Notes: generated from the letters alone by a model not told the origin. A stretch of DNA of 64,000 bases from Clostridium sp. Ade.TY (GCF_000498355.1 NZ_AVSV01000029.1:62001-126000); one strand, 5' to 3'; counted from the stretch's first letter, positions 35,493 through 44,113 are shown. Numbers and translations: made by a program.

Positions 35493-36290
35493 TTACAATG
35501 ATAAATCTCTTTTTGAAAAAATATATATTCCTGCTCCATAAAAGACTATAGATACAAATAAAAAAATTAATATTGGCATTGCTACGCTCTTTCCAGCAAT
35601 AATATCTCCTGTATTAAAGAATGTAAAAAGTGTAAAATACTTAAAGTTTTCAAGCTTGCCTCCCATATTAGCTAAAGCCTGCAATAAATAAAATAATACT
35701 GGAACTCCAGCTCCAATTGTAAAATAAAGTTTAGTATCATTACTTATACATGATGCAAAGAAACATATACCACTTACTGCAACCTGAAGAAAATATAAAA
35801 CAACATTCATAATAATAAAAATTTTAATATTTAATTCTCCACCATGAATAGTATTAGAAAAAAATATTATTAATAATGATGTATATATAAGTAAGACAGC
35901 ACTGGCTATCCACATAAATACTGCTTGAGTTAAGGCAATCTTAACTCTTTTATTTGGTGTAGCTAATAAATATGCCATAGAACCTTTATCTATATATGAT
36001 GCTATTAACTTATTTCCAAGTATTATAATACAAATTATCGGAAACATAAGAACTATTAATCCATATAAATAATTTGCAATATATTCAGTAAGATTTGCCC
36101 CTATTGATGCCATGCCAAATGCTTTCATAAGCTCTGGCATACTTTTTGCCATTTCTTCAAAGGCATTAGTAGTTTTGGGGTCATACATATAAACAATACT
36201 TACAGAATATAAAGTTAAAATTGCAAAAAATAAAAGTATTAATTTATAATTTGATTTTATATCCCTCTTGAATAAGCTTAAACTAATCAT
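35493..36290 (-). CDS. ABC-2 type transporter permease
   Basis: A 265-residue permease with about six transmembrane helices and the order typical of ABC-2 exporters; KLIASYIDKGSMAYLLATPNKRVKI is the cytoplasmic coupling region. Its ATG overlaps the stop of the ATPase gene by 8 bp and uses GGAGG within that gene, so the two are translationally coupled. The substrate is unknown (lipid, peptide or drug). Confidence 0.88.
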   Translation of the reverse strand: MISLSLFKRDIKSNYKLILLFFAILTLYSVSIVYMYDPKTTNAFEEMAKSMPELMKAFGMASIGANLTEYIANYLYGLIVLMFPIICIIILGNKLIASYIDKGSMAYLLATPNKRVKIALTQAVFMWIASAVLLIYTSLLIIFFSNTIHGGELNIKIFIIMNVVLYFLQVAVSGICFFASCISNDTKLYFTIGAGVPVLFYLLQALANMGGKLENFKYFTLFTFFNTGDIIAGKSVAMPILIFLFVSIVFYGAGIYIFSKRDLSL

Positions 36291-37173
36291 TACTCTCACC
36301 TCCATAGAAATGCATAAATAATTCTTCTAAGCTTTGAGTTTTAACATCAAGGCTTGTTACTGAATATTTACCTAAAGCTTTTATTAATGGATTTACATCC
36401 CCTTTTACTGCAACAGTTACAACATTTCCTGTAACTTCTTTTATTTTAAAATCTTCCTTAGAAAACTCCTTAGCCATTTCATCATTTAAAAATGTAATTA
36501 CATAAGATTTATGTTTTGAGTTAGATAATGTCTTTATATTTTCTATTGAAACAACATGCCCATCTTTAATTATAGCTGTCCTATCGCAAGTCTTTTCTAC
36601 CTCATCAAAAAGATGTGAAGACATAAATATTGTTTTTCCTTTTTCTTTTTCTGATAAAATAAGTTCTACAAATTTATTTTGCATAAGTGGATCTAATCCA
36701 CTTGTTGGTTCATCTAAAATTAATATATCAGGATCATTCATAAAAGCACATACTATTCCTATTTTTTGCTTCATACCTTTAGACATCTTCTTAATTTTAC
36801 TTTTTGGATCTAATTCAAACATTTTAATTAATTCCAAAGCTTTATTAAAATCCTTTAAACCTTTCATATCAGCTATAAAATGAATAAATTCAATTCCTGT
36901 CATATCATCCATAAAAGCAATTTCTCCTGGAAGATACCCTAATATTTCTTGAATTTTATAGCTATCCTTGCTGCAATCCATACCATTTATTAAGCAATTC
37001 CCTTTATTAGAATGAATGAATCCCATTAAATGTCTTATAGTTGTAGTCTTACCTGCACCATTTGGCCCTAAAAATCCAAAAACCTCTCCCCTTTTTACAT
37101 TTAGATTAACACCAAAAATACCTTTTTTGTTTCCATAATCCTTCGTAAGGTCTTTAATCTCAATTACATTCAC
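36283..37173 (-). CDS. ABC transporter ATP-binding protein
   Basis: A 296-residue ATPase. Walker A is GPNGAGKTT (about 34-42), the signature region reads KKMSKGMKQKIGI (variant of LSGGQ), Walker B ILILDEPTSGLDP, and the switch His lies in SSHLFDE. The C-terminal 80 residues form the small extra domain found in ABC-2 exporters of the CcmA/NatA type. SD AGGAGG precedes ATG. It forms a two-gene exporter with the permease. Confidence 0.95.
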   Translation of the reverse strand: MNVIEIKDLTKDYGNKKGIFGVNLNVKRGEVFGFLGPNGAGKTTTIRHLMGFIHSNKGNCLINGMDCSKDSYKIQEILGYLPGEIAFMDDMTGIEFIHFIADMKGLKDFNKALELIKMFELDPKSKIKKMSKGMKQKIGIVCAFMNDPDILILDEPTSGLDPLMQNKFVELILSEKEKGKTIFMSSHLFDEVEKTCDRTAIIKDGHVVSIENIKTLSNSKHKSYVITFLNDEMAKEFSKEDFKIKEVTGNVVTVAVKGDVNPLIKALGKYSVTSLDVKTQSLEELFMHFYGGESND

Positions 37174-37347
37174 CTTAAATATACCTCCTTATAGCTATTT
37201 CTTTAAAAAATCTATCCCTTTCATCAATAACTTTTATTTTTCCTTTATTAAATTAAAATTTTTTTTATTAAATAACTTTTTATTTGCCTCATCGGTTAAT
37301 ATAATTGTATTCTCATTGCCCCTTTTAGAGAATAACTAATAATTAAA

Positions 37348-37378
37348 AACAAGTTCCGCAATTTATACAGAACTTGTT
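37348..37378 (-). terminator. Terminator after the DUF3784 gene
   Basis: Stem AACAAGTTC / GAACTTGTT with 13-nt loop; on the minus strand it ends in TTTTTAATT. Confidence 0.75.
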
Positions 37379-37387
37379 TAAATTTTC

Positions 37388-37720
37388 TTATATTTTATAT
37401 TTATTAAATGCTTTTTCTGGATCAATGTGAACATCCTTTATAAAAAGAATTACCCAAATTATTATTGAAAAAATAGCAAAATATTTGTTTATAAAATAAG
37501 ATGTTATAGCCCCTAATAATAAAATTATTGCCCAAAGAAAAAAAGAATTTCTCATATCTTTGCTCATTTTATTTCTATCATATGTTTCTTGTTTCTCTTT
37601 TGAAAAATAATTAAAGCCATTAATTAATACTGCTCCTCTTTCTTTTAATATAGCAAATATTATTGCTACTATTAAAAATACTATTGCAAGTACTAAACAA
37701 GTTGTTGACCAAATATTCAT
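37388..37720 (-). CDS. DUF3784-like small membrane protein
   Basis: A 110-residue protein with three hydrophobic helices (about 7-24, 60-77, 81-98) and the GAVLINGFNYFSKEKQETYDRNKMSKDMRN loop typical of DUF3784. Start at 37720 set by GGGAG 8 nt upstream; an earlier ATG abuts no SD. Function unknown. It is divergent from the SMR operon. Confidence 0.75.
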   Translation of the reverse strand: MNIWSTTCLVLAIVFLIVAIIFAILKERGAVLINGFNYFSKEKQETYDRNKMSKDMRNSFFLWAIILLLGAITSYFINKYFAIFSIIIWVILFIKDVHIDPEKAFNKYKI

Positions 37721-37779
37721 AAAGCATACTCCCATTATAAAAATTATATATTATTATTTTATCATTAATATTGTTAAGT

Positions 37780-37875
37780 TTGACAACTATTTTTTCATAT
37801 GCTAGAATTGCATTGTTTATCGGAGGGTTAAAAGCAAGACCGGATAAGATATTTATCTTATCCGGTCTTTTTTGT
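37780..37875 (+). ncRNA. Guanidine-type riboswitch with promoter and terminator (class IV suspected)
   Basis: Consensus promoter TTGACA-17-TAGAAT (37780-37808) gives a transcript starting near 37815. The leader has TTTATCGG, then AGGGTTAAAAGCAAGA, then a 15-16-bp terminator (37836-37869) with a T run. TTTATC-G-G can also pair with the CCGGATAAG 5' arm of the terminator, giving a mutually exclusive antiterminator. This compact layout ahead of SMR exporter genes in a Clostridium matches the guanidine-IV (mepA motif) class as I recall it. Class assignment needs a covariance search. Confidence 0.65.
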
Positions 37876-37908
37876 TTTTATTCTATATTAAAATTGGAGG
37901 GATATTAT

Positions 37909-38241
37909 ATGAATAAAGCTTGGACTTACGTTGTCGTAGGTGGCCTTTTAGAAGTTTTTTGGGCTCTTTGCTTAAAAAAATCTAATGGATTTACAAACCT
38001 AGGCTATACAATAGTAACTATTATATTAGTTATAATCAGCTTCTGTCTTTTTTCCAAAGGTATGACTTTACTACCTTCTGGAATAGCCTATACAGTTTTC
38101 ACTGGAATAGGAGCTATTGGAACTATTGTTTTTGGAATTTTAATTTTAGGTGAAAGTATTAGTCTTAAAAAGATTATTTTTAGCTGTTTATTACTAATTG
38201 GAATTATTGGTTTAAAAATAAATTCAAAAGAAGAGGTGTAA
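37909..38241 (+). CDS. SMR transporter, Gdx/SugE-like subunit
   Basis: A 110-residue, four-helix small multidrug resistance protein. Essential Glu15 lies in GGLLEVFWALCLKKSNGFT, a pattern closer to Gdx (guanidinium exporter) than to EmrE. It is followed after 2 bp by a second SMR gene, so the pair probably works as a heterodimer as in YkkCD. The riboswitch upstream supports guanidinium export by proton antiport. Start at 37909 is set by GGAGG 8 nt upstream. Confidence 0.88.
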   Translation: MNKAWTYVVVGGLLEVFWALCLKKSNGFTNLGYTIVTIILVIISFCLFSKGMTLLPSGIAYTVFTGIGAIGTIVFGILILGESISLKKIIFSCLLLIGIIGLKINSKEEV

Positions 38242-38243
38242 TA

Positions 38244-38555
38244 ATGGATTTGGTATTTTTAATTTCATCTGGCTTATGTGAGGTTCTTTTAGTTTATTGC
38301 ATAAAAAAATCAGTTGGATTTACTAATAAACTATGGTCATTAATTACTCTTTTAGTTGCAGCTACTAGTTTAACTCTTTTATCAATGGCTATGAGAACAA
38401 CTGAAGCTGGAACTGCTTATAGTATTTGGGTTGCCATAGGTTCAGTTGGATCACTATTATTAGGTGCTTTCTTATTTAAGGAACATCTATCTAAAAAACA
38501 AATTTTTTATTTAATCTTAATTATAATTTCAGTAATTGGATTAAAGATTTCATAA
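38244..38555 (+). CDS. SMR transporter, second subunit
   Basis: A 103-residue SMR protein with Glu13 in SSGLCEVLLVYCIKKSVGFTNK, lacking the Trp three residues after Glu seen in its partner. The C-terminal helix IFYLILIIISVIGLKIS is as usual. The start overlaps no other gene and AGAGGTG lies upstream. Together with the preceding gene it forms a paired antiparallel exporter. Confidence 0.88.
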   Translation: MDLVFLISSGLCEVLLVYCIKKSVGFTNKLWSLITLLVAATSLTLLSMAMRTTEAGTAYSIWVAIGSVGSLLLGAFLFKEHLSKKQIFYLILIIISVIGLKIS

Positions 38556-38561
38556 AATAAA

Positions 38562-38596
38562 AAGAAGCACTCTGTTTTAGTGCTTCTTAATTTTTC
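38562..38596 (+). terminator. Terminator after the SMR operon
   Basis: 10-bp stem AAGAAGCACT / AGTGCTTCTT, 7-nt loop, TTTTT close behind. Confidence 0.85.
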
Positions 38597-38634
38597 TATT
38601 AATCTATAACTTTAATTATTTATATATTACTTAA

Positions 38635-38765
38635 TTAATATAATTTTTCATTTTCAATAAATTCATCAACAATGTTTCCACAATCAATATCAAATAAAAT
38701 ATTGAATACTTTTCATGTTTTGTATTACAAACAAAATTTCATCATACAATTCTTGATGATACACC
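38635..38765 (-). pseudogene. Frameshifted C-terminal gene remnant
   Basis: On the minus strand two adjacent frames give protein-like text: YHQELYDEILFVIQNMKSIQYF, then after a shift near 38693-38697 FDIDCGNIVDEFIENEKLY and TAA. Joined, they read as one acidic protein tail of about 41 residues. The parent was not recognised and no start exists. It lies in an otherwise empty gap. Confidence 0.4.
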
Positions 38766-38824
38766 TATTTATTAAGTTTTTATATTTATATCAATTTATT
38801 TACTTAACTATACTTTAAATATTT

Positions 38825-39712
38825 TTATCTACTTGCAGGAGCATAAATCTCTCCTGTATTTGCATCTGAAATTTCACCATTATATAAATTTACACCATAT
38901 AAAGTTTTTGAAGATCTAAATAAAGCAAATATACCTTCAAGTTCTGATGCAGATATTCCTTCAAACTCATATTTCTTTTTTGTACCTAACTTCTCTTTAA
39001 TTAACACAAGAGCTTCATCTTTTGTTAAAGTCTTTTTAAATCTTAAAGCATTGTTATTATTGTTATTTTCATTAGTATTTTTTTCTACTTTTTTATTTCT
39101 ACTTTCTGAAACTGATTTTTCTTCTAAGTTTGCTTTTACTTTTTCATTATTTGTAGTAGTTTTATTTTTTAAATTTGAACTTTCCTCTTTTTTAGAATTT
39201 TCTTCTTTTGAAATTTTATCATTTTCTTTTTTAGCTTTTTCTTTTTCAACTAATTGTTTCTTTTCTAAATCTTTTTGTTTTTCTATTTCTATTTCTTTTT
39301 CCCTTTTTTCTTTTTCTATTTGTTCCTTACGTTTTTCAATAGATGTATTTATTTGATTTTTTAAACTGTCTACATCTTCTTTAAATCCATTAATATTATA
39401 ATAATCACTTATTTCATTTGCTTTTAAATTTGCTTCATCAAGTTTATTATTACTATATAAGTTTTTAGCAATTAAATATTTATTTACTGAATCTTTTAAT
39501 CCTTTAGCCTTTTCATCATCTGGCTTTGTACTTAAAGCTGAATCAATTCCTGATATTGCTTTATCATACTGCTTTTGATTTATACACTCTATACTTTCAT
39601 TCATTATTTTATTTACCTTATAATCTTTATAACAAAAAAAGTATCCTATAACCCCTATTAATACTATTCCTGTTATAGCTGTATAAATTTTTATTCTTTT
39701 GTGTTTTTTCAA
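38825..39712 (-). CDS. Membrane-anchored TPR-like protein with charged linker
   Basis: A 295-residue protein. The N-terminal membrane anchor (residues 9-27) is followed by a TPR-like helical pair region (28-110: CINQKQYDKAISGIDSALSTKPDDEKA), a Lys/Glu coiled coil (115-175), an Asn/Lys/Ser linker, and a small C-terminal domain (KKTLTKDEALVLIKEKLG through IYAPASR). The C-terminal domain probably lies outside the membrane. The protein at 61974-62870 has the same plan but a different C-terminal domain. Function unknown. Confidence 0.65.
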   Translation of the reverse strand: MKKHKRIKIYTAITGIVLIGVIGYFFCYKDYKVNKIMNESIECINQKQYDKAISGIDSALSTKPDDEKAKGLKDSVNKYLIAKNLYSNNKLDEANLKANEISDYYNINGFKEDVDSLKNQINTSIEKRKEQIEKEKREKEIEIEKQKDLEKKQLVEKEKAKKENDKISKEENSKKEESSNLKNKTTTNNEKVKANLEEKSVSESRNKKVEKNTNENNNNNNALRFKKTLTKDEALVLIKEKLGTKKKYEFEGISASELEGIFALFRSSKTLYGVNLYNGEISDANTGEIYAPASR

Positions 39713-39969
39713 TATTTTATCCCCCTATGTAAAGTTATATATGTTAAGTTACACAAATATTTTTTTAAACTTATTTATAATAATTTTGATTCAAGCTAAA
39801 TACATAAATAAATTGCAAAGAAAATTATTATGTAATTTGCAAAACATTAATAATTTTAACATGATAATTGCATTTTTCCAAATTTTATGATTTATTGTTA
39901 AAGGAAAATAAAAAAGTTTCCTTAAAAACAAATTAAAATATATAAAATATTCTAATTAATAATATAAAA

Positions 39970-40063
39970 AAAAGTAGACACTCTGATAATATTCCTCATT
40001 ATATTAGACAGTTAAAATAATAAAACTGTTCTATAATGGGATAATATTAATCTGTCCACTTTT
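39970..40063. repeat. 94-bp imperfect inverted repeat (MITE-like or terminator)
   Basis: AAAAGTAGACA at the left end and TGTCCACTTTT at the right end are near-perfect terminal inverted repeats. The arms continue for about 42 bp (ATAATATTCC..CATTATA and GACAGTT/AACTGTT) with few gaps around a 10-nt AT loop. It lies 40 bp past the peptide deformylase stop and has T runs on the minus strand, so it may act as its terminator. The AAAAGTGGACAG word also opens the hairpin at 5713-5720. No clear target duplication. Confidence 0.55.
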
Positions 40064-40103
40064 AAACCTATATATATATCAAAATCTATTTAAATATATA
40101 ATT

Positions 40104-40514
40104 TTATATTATAATACCTTCAAAATGATCTATTTCATGTTGAATAATTTGTGCAGTGAATCCTGTAAATACACCATTTTGCTTTTTAAAGTTTCTATCA
40201 AAATATTCTACTTCTATTTTTTCATATCTCTTTGTTTTTCTAAAACCTGTTAAAGATAAACAGCTTTCTTCTGTTTCATAACAATTTTCTTTTTTTAATA
40301 TTTTTGGATTTACCATAGGAACTATAATGTTTCCTACGCTAAATACTAATATACTCTTTTTTACTCCTATCATGTTTGCAGCCATTCCAACACAACGATC
40401 TAAGTTTGCTCTTAATGTATCTACTAAATCATCAATAACTGATATATCACTTTTAGTTGCAGGTTCTGATTTCTGTCCTAAAAATAATACATCTTTTACT
40501 ACTGGTTTTATCAT
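40104..40514 (-). CDS. def: Peptide deformylase
   Basis: A 136-residue deformylase with all three metal-site motifs: CVGMAANMIG (residues 41-50; first Gly replaced by Cys and the usual Gln position by Met/Ile, as in short Gram-positive Def), EESCLSL with ligand Cys85, and QHEIDHFEG with His126/His130 and catalytic Glu127. It removes the formyl group from nascent proteins. It is not next to fmt or priA as in many genomes, so it may be a second copy. Confidence 0.92.
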   Translation of the reverse strand: MIKPVVKDVLFLGQKSEPATKSDISVIDDLVDTLRANLDRCVGMAANMIGVKKSILVFSVGNIIVPMVNPKILKKENCYETEESCLSLTGFRKTKRYEKIEVEYFDRNFKKQNGVFTGFTAQIIQHEIDHFEGIII

Positions 40515-40561
40515 ATTTTTTCAGCCTCTCTCTACTTTTATTAATCATTATTTATATTAAT

Positions 40562-41308
40562 TTAAGAATTTATATCATTAACTGGTTTTATAACTTTACA
40601 TAACATCTTATAAATAATATTGCCATATAATTTTTTTATTAAATTAAGTTTTGAACCTTTAAAATATGCTTTATAAAGCCACTGTTTATCTTTCCAATAT
40701 TTTTTATCTAACGGAAAAATATTTGTAGCTAAAGCTCTTTGTATATTGTAAGTATAAACTTCTTTAAAGCTAGGTGAATATAATTTTCCATTTGATTCTA
40801 TCATGTTGATAAAATTTTCTAATTCTTTCTCTTCAATAGGTTTATTAAATGTTCTACCATTTCTATGTATAGTTCCACAAATACAAACACCCCATTGAAT
40901 CATTACTTCTTTTATTGAATTTAATGTATTTTTTATTCCAGAACCTTGTGTATTTGCTAAAATTAAAGTTGGTTTTTGTGCAACTTCACTTCTATGAAAC
41001 CAACTACAAGTCCTATCAATAAATGACTTTAATATACCACTCATATTATTTAAATATACAGGTGTTCCAATTATAAGCCCGTCACTTGCAATTATCTTTT
41101 TAATAATTAAATTCACATCATCTTTTATAAAACAATTTCCTTTTAATACACATACTTCACACCCTTTACAAAAATCTATTTTATAGTTGTAAAGATTTAT
41201 AAGCTCTGTTTCATATCCTTTGCTCTTTAGTATATTTTCAATAGTTGATAAAAGACTATAAGTATTTTTCTTTCTGTTACTTGCATTTATTAATAATACT
41301 TTTTTCAT
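40562..41308 (-). CDS. Flavodoxin-fold NADPH-dependent FMN reductase-like protein
   Basis: A 248-residue protein. The N-terminal 150 residues are a flavodoxin-like fold (VLLINASNRKKNTYSLL phosphate loop, DFCKGCEVCVLKGNC, DGLIIGTPVYLNNMSGILKSFIDRT). The CxxCxxxxxxC-like motif resembles iron-sulfur flavoproteins. A C-terminal extension of about 80 basic residues is not typical. SD GGAGG precedes ATG. It lies 47 bp upstream of def on the same strand and is probably cotranscribed. Confidence 0.82.
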   Translation of the reverse strand: MKKVLLINASNRKKNTYSLLSTIENILKSKGYETELINLYNYKIDFCKGCEVCVLKGNCFIKDDVNLIIKKIIASDGLIIGTPVYLNNMSGILKSFIDRTCSWFHRSEVAQKPTLILANTQGSGIKNTLNSIKEVMIQWGVCICGTIHRNGRTFNKPIEEKELENFINMIESNGKLYSPSFKEVYTYNIQRALATNIFPLDKKYWKDKQWLYKAYFKGSKLNLIKKLYGNIIYKMLCKVIKPVNDINS

Positions 41309-41475
41309 TTATCCTCCACAAAGATTATATTTTTAATATTAAATTTATATTATATATTAATATTTTACTCTAACATAAGTAAATTAAAAATAGTTTATAT
41401 TAAAATGAAGTATTATTAACTTAATAAAATCTTTAATTTCCACAAAAAAAACACTATACTTAAATAATGAAAGTA

Positions 41476-41583
41476 TATATTGCTTTTTAGATAGCTTTTA
41501 GACTATTTAATTTACGAAAGTGTTTCTATCATATAATTAATGAAACACTAATACTCATTAAAATAGTCATGCAATGCTATATA
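41476..41583 (+). promoter_or_regulatory. Nested inverted repeat upstream of the DUF4317 gene
   Basis: Arms nest around one axis: TATATTGC with GCAAT..TATA, GACTATTTAAT (41501-41511) with ATTAAAATAGTC (41557-41568), and AGTGTTTC (41519-41526) with GAAACACT (41542-41549), loop 15 nt. The whole spans about 108 bp and ends 63 bp before the start codon. It has no T run, so it is not a simple terminator; a structured leader RNA or a degenerate palindromic element is possible. The rest of 41309-41646 is AT-rich and empty. Confidence 0.45.
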
Positions 41584-41646
41584 AAAAAGTAATACTAATT
41601 AAATACCAACAAAATGTAAAATACCAAATTGAGGAGTTTATTATAT

Positions 41647-43083
41647 ATGAGAAAAAAAGATATATTAGAATTAAAAAAGCGTTTCAAAAAAGATTACTGC
41701 ACCTTCAGCAAAATGTGTGGTTGCTATGTTAACGGAGAAAAAAATATAATTTTAAAATTCAGAGAAACATTTCTAAACCTAGATGAAGATGAATACTTCA
41801 AATACTTAGAAATTGCAAAGAAAGTGTTATCTGGAACTATAGGAAACAATATTTTAGAACTTAACTTTCCACTTAACGAAGATCTTATAAATGAAAAACA
41901 AATTTCACTTATGCAGCTTAAAAGCAGTCAATTAAATGATGATAAATTACTTGATGATTTTTATAAATCTATTATTGAAAACTATGATTATACAGGTAAC
42001 TTCTTAATACTTATTTTTAATGACTCTTATGATGTTCTTACAAAAACTAAAGATAATCAAAAAATAGATGAATCTGAAGAAGTATATGAATATGTTTTAT
42101 GTGCAATATGTCCCGTGGAGCTTTCAGAGCCTGGACTTAGATATTTTGAAGAAGACAATAGTATAAAAGCCCGTGTTAGAGATTGGGTAGTTAAGCCACC
42201 AATTAATGGTTTTGTATTCCCTGCATTTATTGACAGAAGCTCTGATGTTAACTCAATTATGTATTACACAAAAAATGCAAAAGATACTCACCCAGAACTT
42301 ATGGAAACTGCCTTAGGTTGCTATTCAAAACAAACTGCAACTATTCAAAAAGAAGCATTTAAATCAATTATTAAAGACTCTTTTGCTGATGAAAATTTAG
42401 CTGATAAAGTTTTTATGGATGTTCAAGAAAATCTAAATAATATGATTGAAGAATACAATGAAATGTATGATGATACAGACGCTGAGCCTATAGCTTTAAA
42501 GGATAAAGATATTCAAAGCCTTTTAATTGAAAGTGGAGTTCCAGAAGAACTTACTTCTAAAATTGAAAAATCATTTGTAGAAAGTTTTGGTGATGATGTT
42601 CCTTTAGCAGAACACTTAATTGATTCAAAAATTCTTAAAGAAAATGAGCAAAGAAAAAAAGAAGAACACTTAAAAAATCAAGTTAAAGTTCTTAAAACTA
42701 GACTTGAAGAAGTTACTAAGGAAGTTTCTTTAAATAATGAAAATATAGAAGATAAAGATTTAAAATCTAATGCTGAAATGGATGAAGAAGTAGCTCTTGA
42801 AGAAAATATGGAAGCTATTTCTGAAATAGCTTTAGAGGAAACTTCTGAAAATAATGATGAGACTGATGTAGATTCAGAAGATTCTTTAGAAAACAATAAT
42901 GAAAATATTGATGAAAACATAGAAGATAATGAAGATATTTCTGAATATGACGTTGTACTTAAGGTTAAGCCTGAAAAAGTACCACAAATAAAATCTCAAG
43001 TTATTGATGGTCAAAAGTGTATTGTTATTCCTATTAATGATGATGAACAAGCTAAAGTTAACGACTTAGATGATTTAATTTAA
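41647..43083 (+). CDS. DUF4317 domain protein
   Basis: A 478-residue cytosolic protein. It opens with MRKKDILELKKRFKKDYCTFSKMCGCYVNGEKN, the mark of DUF4317, found mainly in Clostridia and of unknown role. Residues 1-320 form the domain, a coiled coil follows (330-370), then a very acidic tail (about 370-440, Glu/Asp/Asn) and a basic-neutral end with CIVIPINDDEQAKVNDLDDLI. Start at 41647 chosen because GAGGAG lies 10 nt upstream; a TTG six codons earlier overlaps it. Confidence 0.8.
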   Translation: MRKKDILELKKRFKKDYCTFSKMCGCYVNGEKNIILKFRETFLNLDEDEYFKYLEIAKKVLSGTIGNNILELNFPLNEDLINEKQISLMQLKSSQLNDDKLLDDFYKSIIENYDYTGNFLILIFNDSYDVLTKTKDNQKIDESEEVYEYVLCAICPVELSEPGLRYFEEDNSIKARVRDWVVKPPINGFVFPAFIDRSSDVNSIMYYTKNAKDTHPELMETALGCYSKQTATIQKEAFKSIIKDSFADENLADKVFMDVQENLNNMIEEYNEMYDDTDAEPIALKDKDIQSLLIESGVPEELTSKIEKSFVESFGDDVPLAEHLIDSKILKENEQRKKEEHLKNQVKVLKTRLEEVTKEVSLNNENIEDKDLKSNAEMDEEVALEENMEAISEIALEETSENNDETDVDSEDSLENNNENIDENIEDNEDISEYDVVLKVKPEKVPQIKSQVIDGQKCIVIPINDDEQAKVNDLDDLI

Positions 43084-43190
43084 ATTATTATTGAAAAATT
43101 TATATTCAATTAAAATATAAAATTCTACTTAACAAATTTATTAATTATATTGTACTTATGTGATTAATATTAAATATAAAATAATAAATC

Positions 43191-43227
43191 CCCATAGAAT
43201 AGGTAGTTTAAAAACTTATTCTATGGG
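43191..43227 (+). terminator. Terminator-like hairpin after the DUF4317 gene
   Basis: CCCATAGAAT pairs with ATTCTATGGG over a 17-nt loop that extends the stem partly. The tail is TATTTTATG. Confidence 0.6.
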
Positions 43228-43359
43228 TATTTTATGATAATGAAAAGATTTTGTGTAATTTTTATTATGGTATTATTTTTTGTTTAGCTATTTTTTAAAA
43301 TAACTTTAATCTTCTTATAGCACTTTATTATTTTATCTCTTTTAAAATTTATTGTATAT

Positions 43360-43455
43360 CATTTGTATTATATTATTGTTGTTATACTTTTATATATTAT
43401 TTGTATTATAATTTTTTATTTATATTATATTTTTTATTTGTATTATACTTTTTAG
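43360..43455. repeat. Short AT-rich tandem repeat
   Basis: The word TTATTTGTATTATA followed by TTTTT recurs three times at about 18-19 bp spacing (43397, 43416, 43434), with a degenerate fourth copy near 43361. It lies in the 397-bp gap downstream of the cysteine hydrolase gene. No coding content seen. Confidence 0.6.
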
Positions 43456-43480
43456 ATTTTTATAAATTTTTTATTATATA

Positions 43481-44113
43481 TTATTTTAAAGCTTGTAATA
43501 CTTCTTCTGTAGTTAATGAACCACTTGATAACATTCCAAAATTAACTTCAGCTGCTTTATAAGCTTCCATACCTGGTGCTGCTGTTGCATCTTTTGCAAT
43601 ATAAACTTCAAATCCTTGCTCTACTAAATCTCTCATATGTGATTCAATACAAATATTTGAATTCATTCCAGCTAATATTACTGTGTCTATCCTTTGCTTT
43701 CTTAATTGTAATACTAAATCATTTGTTTGTGGTCCAAATATTTTATGTGGACTTGCAATTATAGTTTCTCCATCTTCAATATATGGTTTAAATTCATTAA
43801 GTATATCTGCTCTTGAATCTTTTTCAACTGCTGCTGAAGGGCTCTTTCTTTCAAACATTTTCATCTGATGCATCATATGCTCACCATTTGTCCCAAATTT
43901 CCAAGTATAATCATGTGGGTAATAATAATGTGGAGATACAAATACTTTATATCCATTTTCTTTTGATTTTTTAAGTAAAGATACAATATTTTCTATAGTA
44001 TTATTAGCTTCAATAACATCTTTAGCTAACTTGTATCCTTCCCCCATTTCATGTAAAAATTCATTTTGTGGATCTACAAACACTAATGCAGTTTCTTTGT
44101 TATTAAATTCCAT
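43481..44113 (-). CDS. Isochorismatase-family cysteine hydrolase
   Basis: A 210-residue hydrolase of the isochorismatase/nicotinamidase superfamily. The triad is seen as Asp in LVFVDPQNEF (residue 14), Lys in SPHKIFGP, and Cys in ILAGMNSNICIESHMRDL. The C-terminal KDATAAPGMEAY fits. The substrate is unknown (nicotinamide, N-carbamoyl or ureido compounds are options). ATG follows AGGAGGAAT. Its promoter shares a 31-bp box with trxA, suggesting redox control. Confidence 0.9.
   Translation of the reverse strand: MEFNNKETALVFVDPQNEFLHEMGEGYKLAKDVIEANNTIENIVSLLKKSKENGYKVFVSPHYYYPHDYTWKFGTNGEHMMHQMKMFERKSPSAAVEKDSRADILNEFKPYIEDGETIIASPHKIFGPQTNDLVLQLRKQRIDTVILAGMNSNICIESHMRDLVEQGFEVYIAKDATAAPGMEAYKAAEVNFGMLSSGSLTTEEVLQALK

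Noticed and set aside
42678-42920. 80-codon Ser/Phe-rich frame antisense to the DUF4317 acidic tail
   Set aside because: Mirror image of Glu/Asp-rich codons; no SD.
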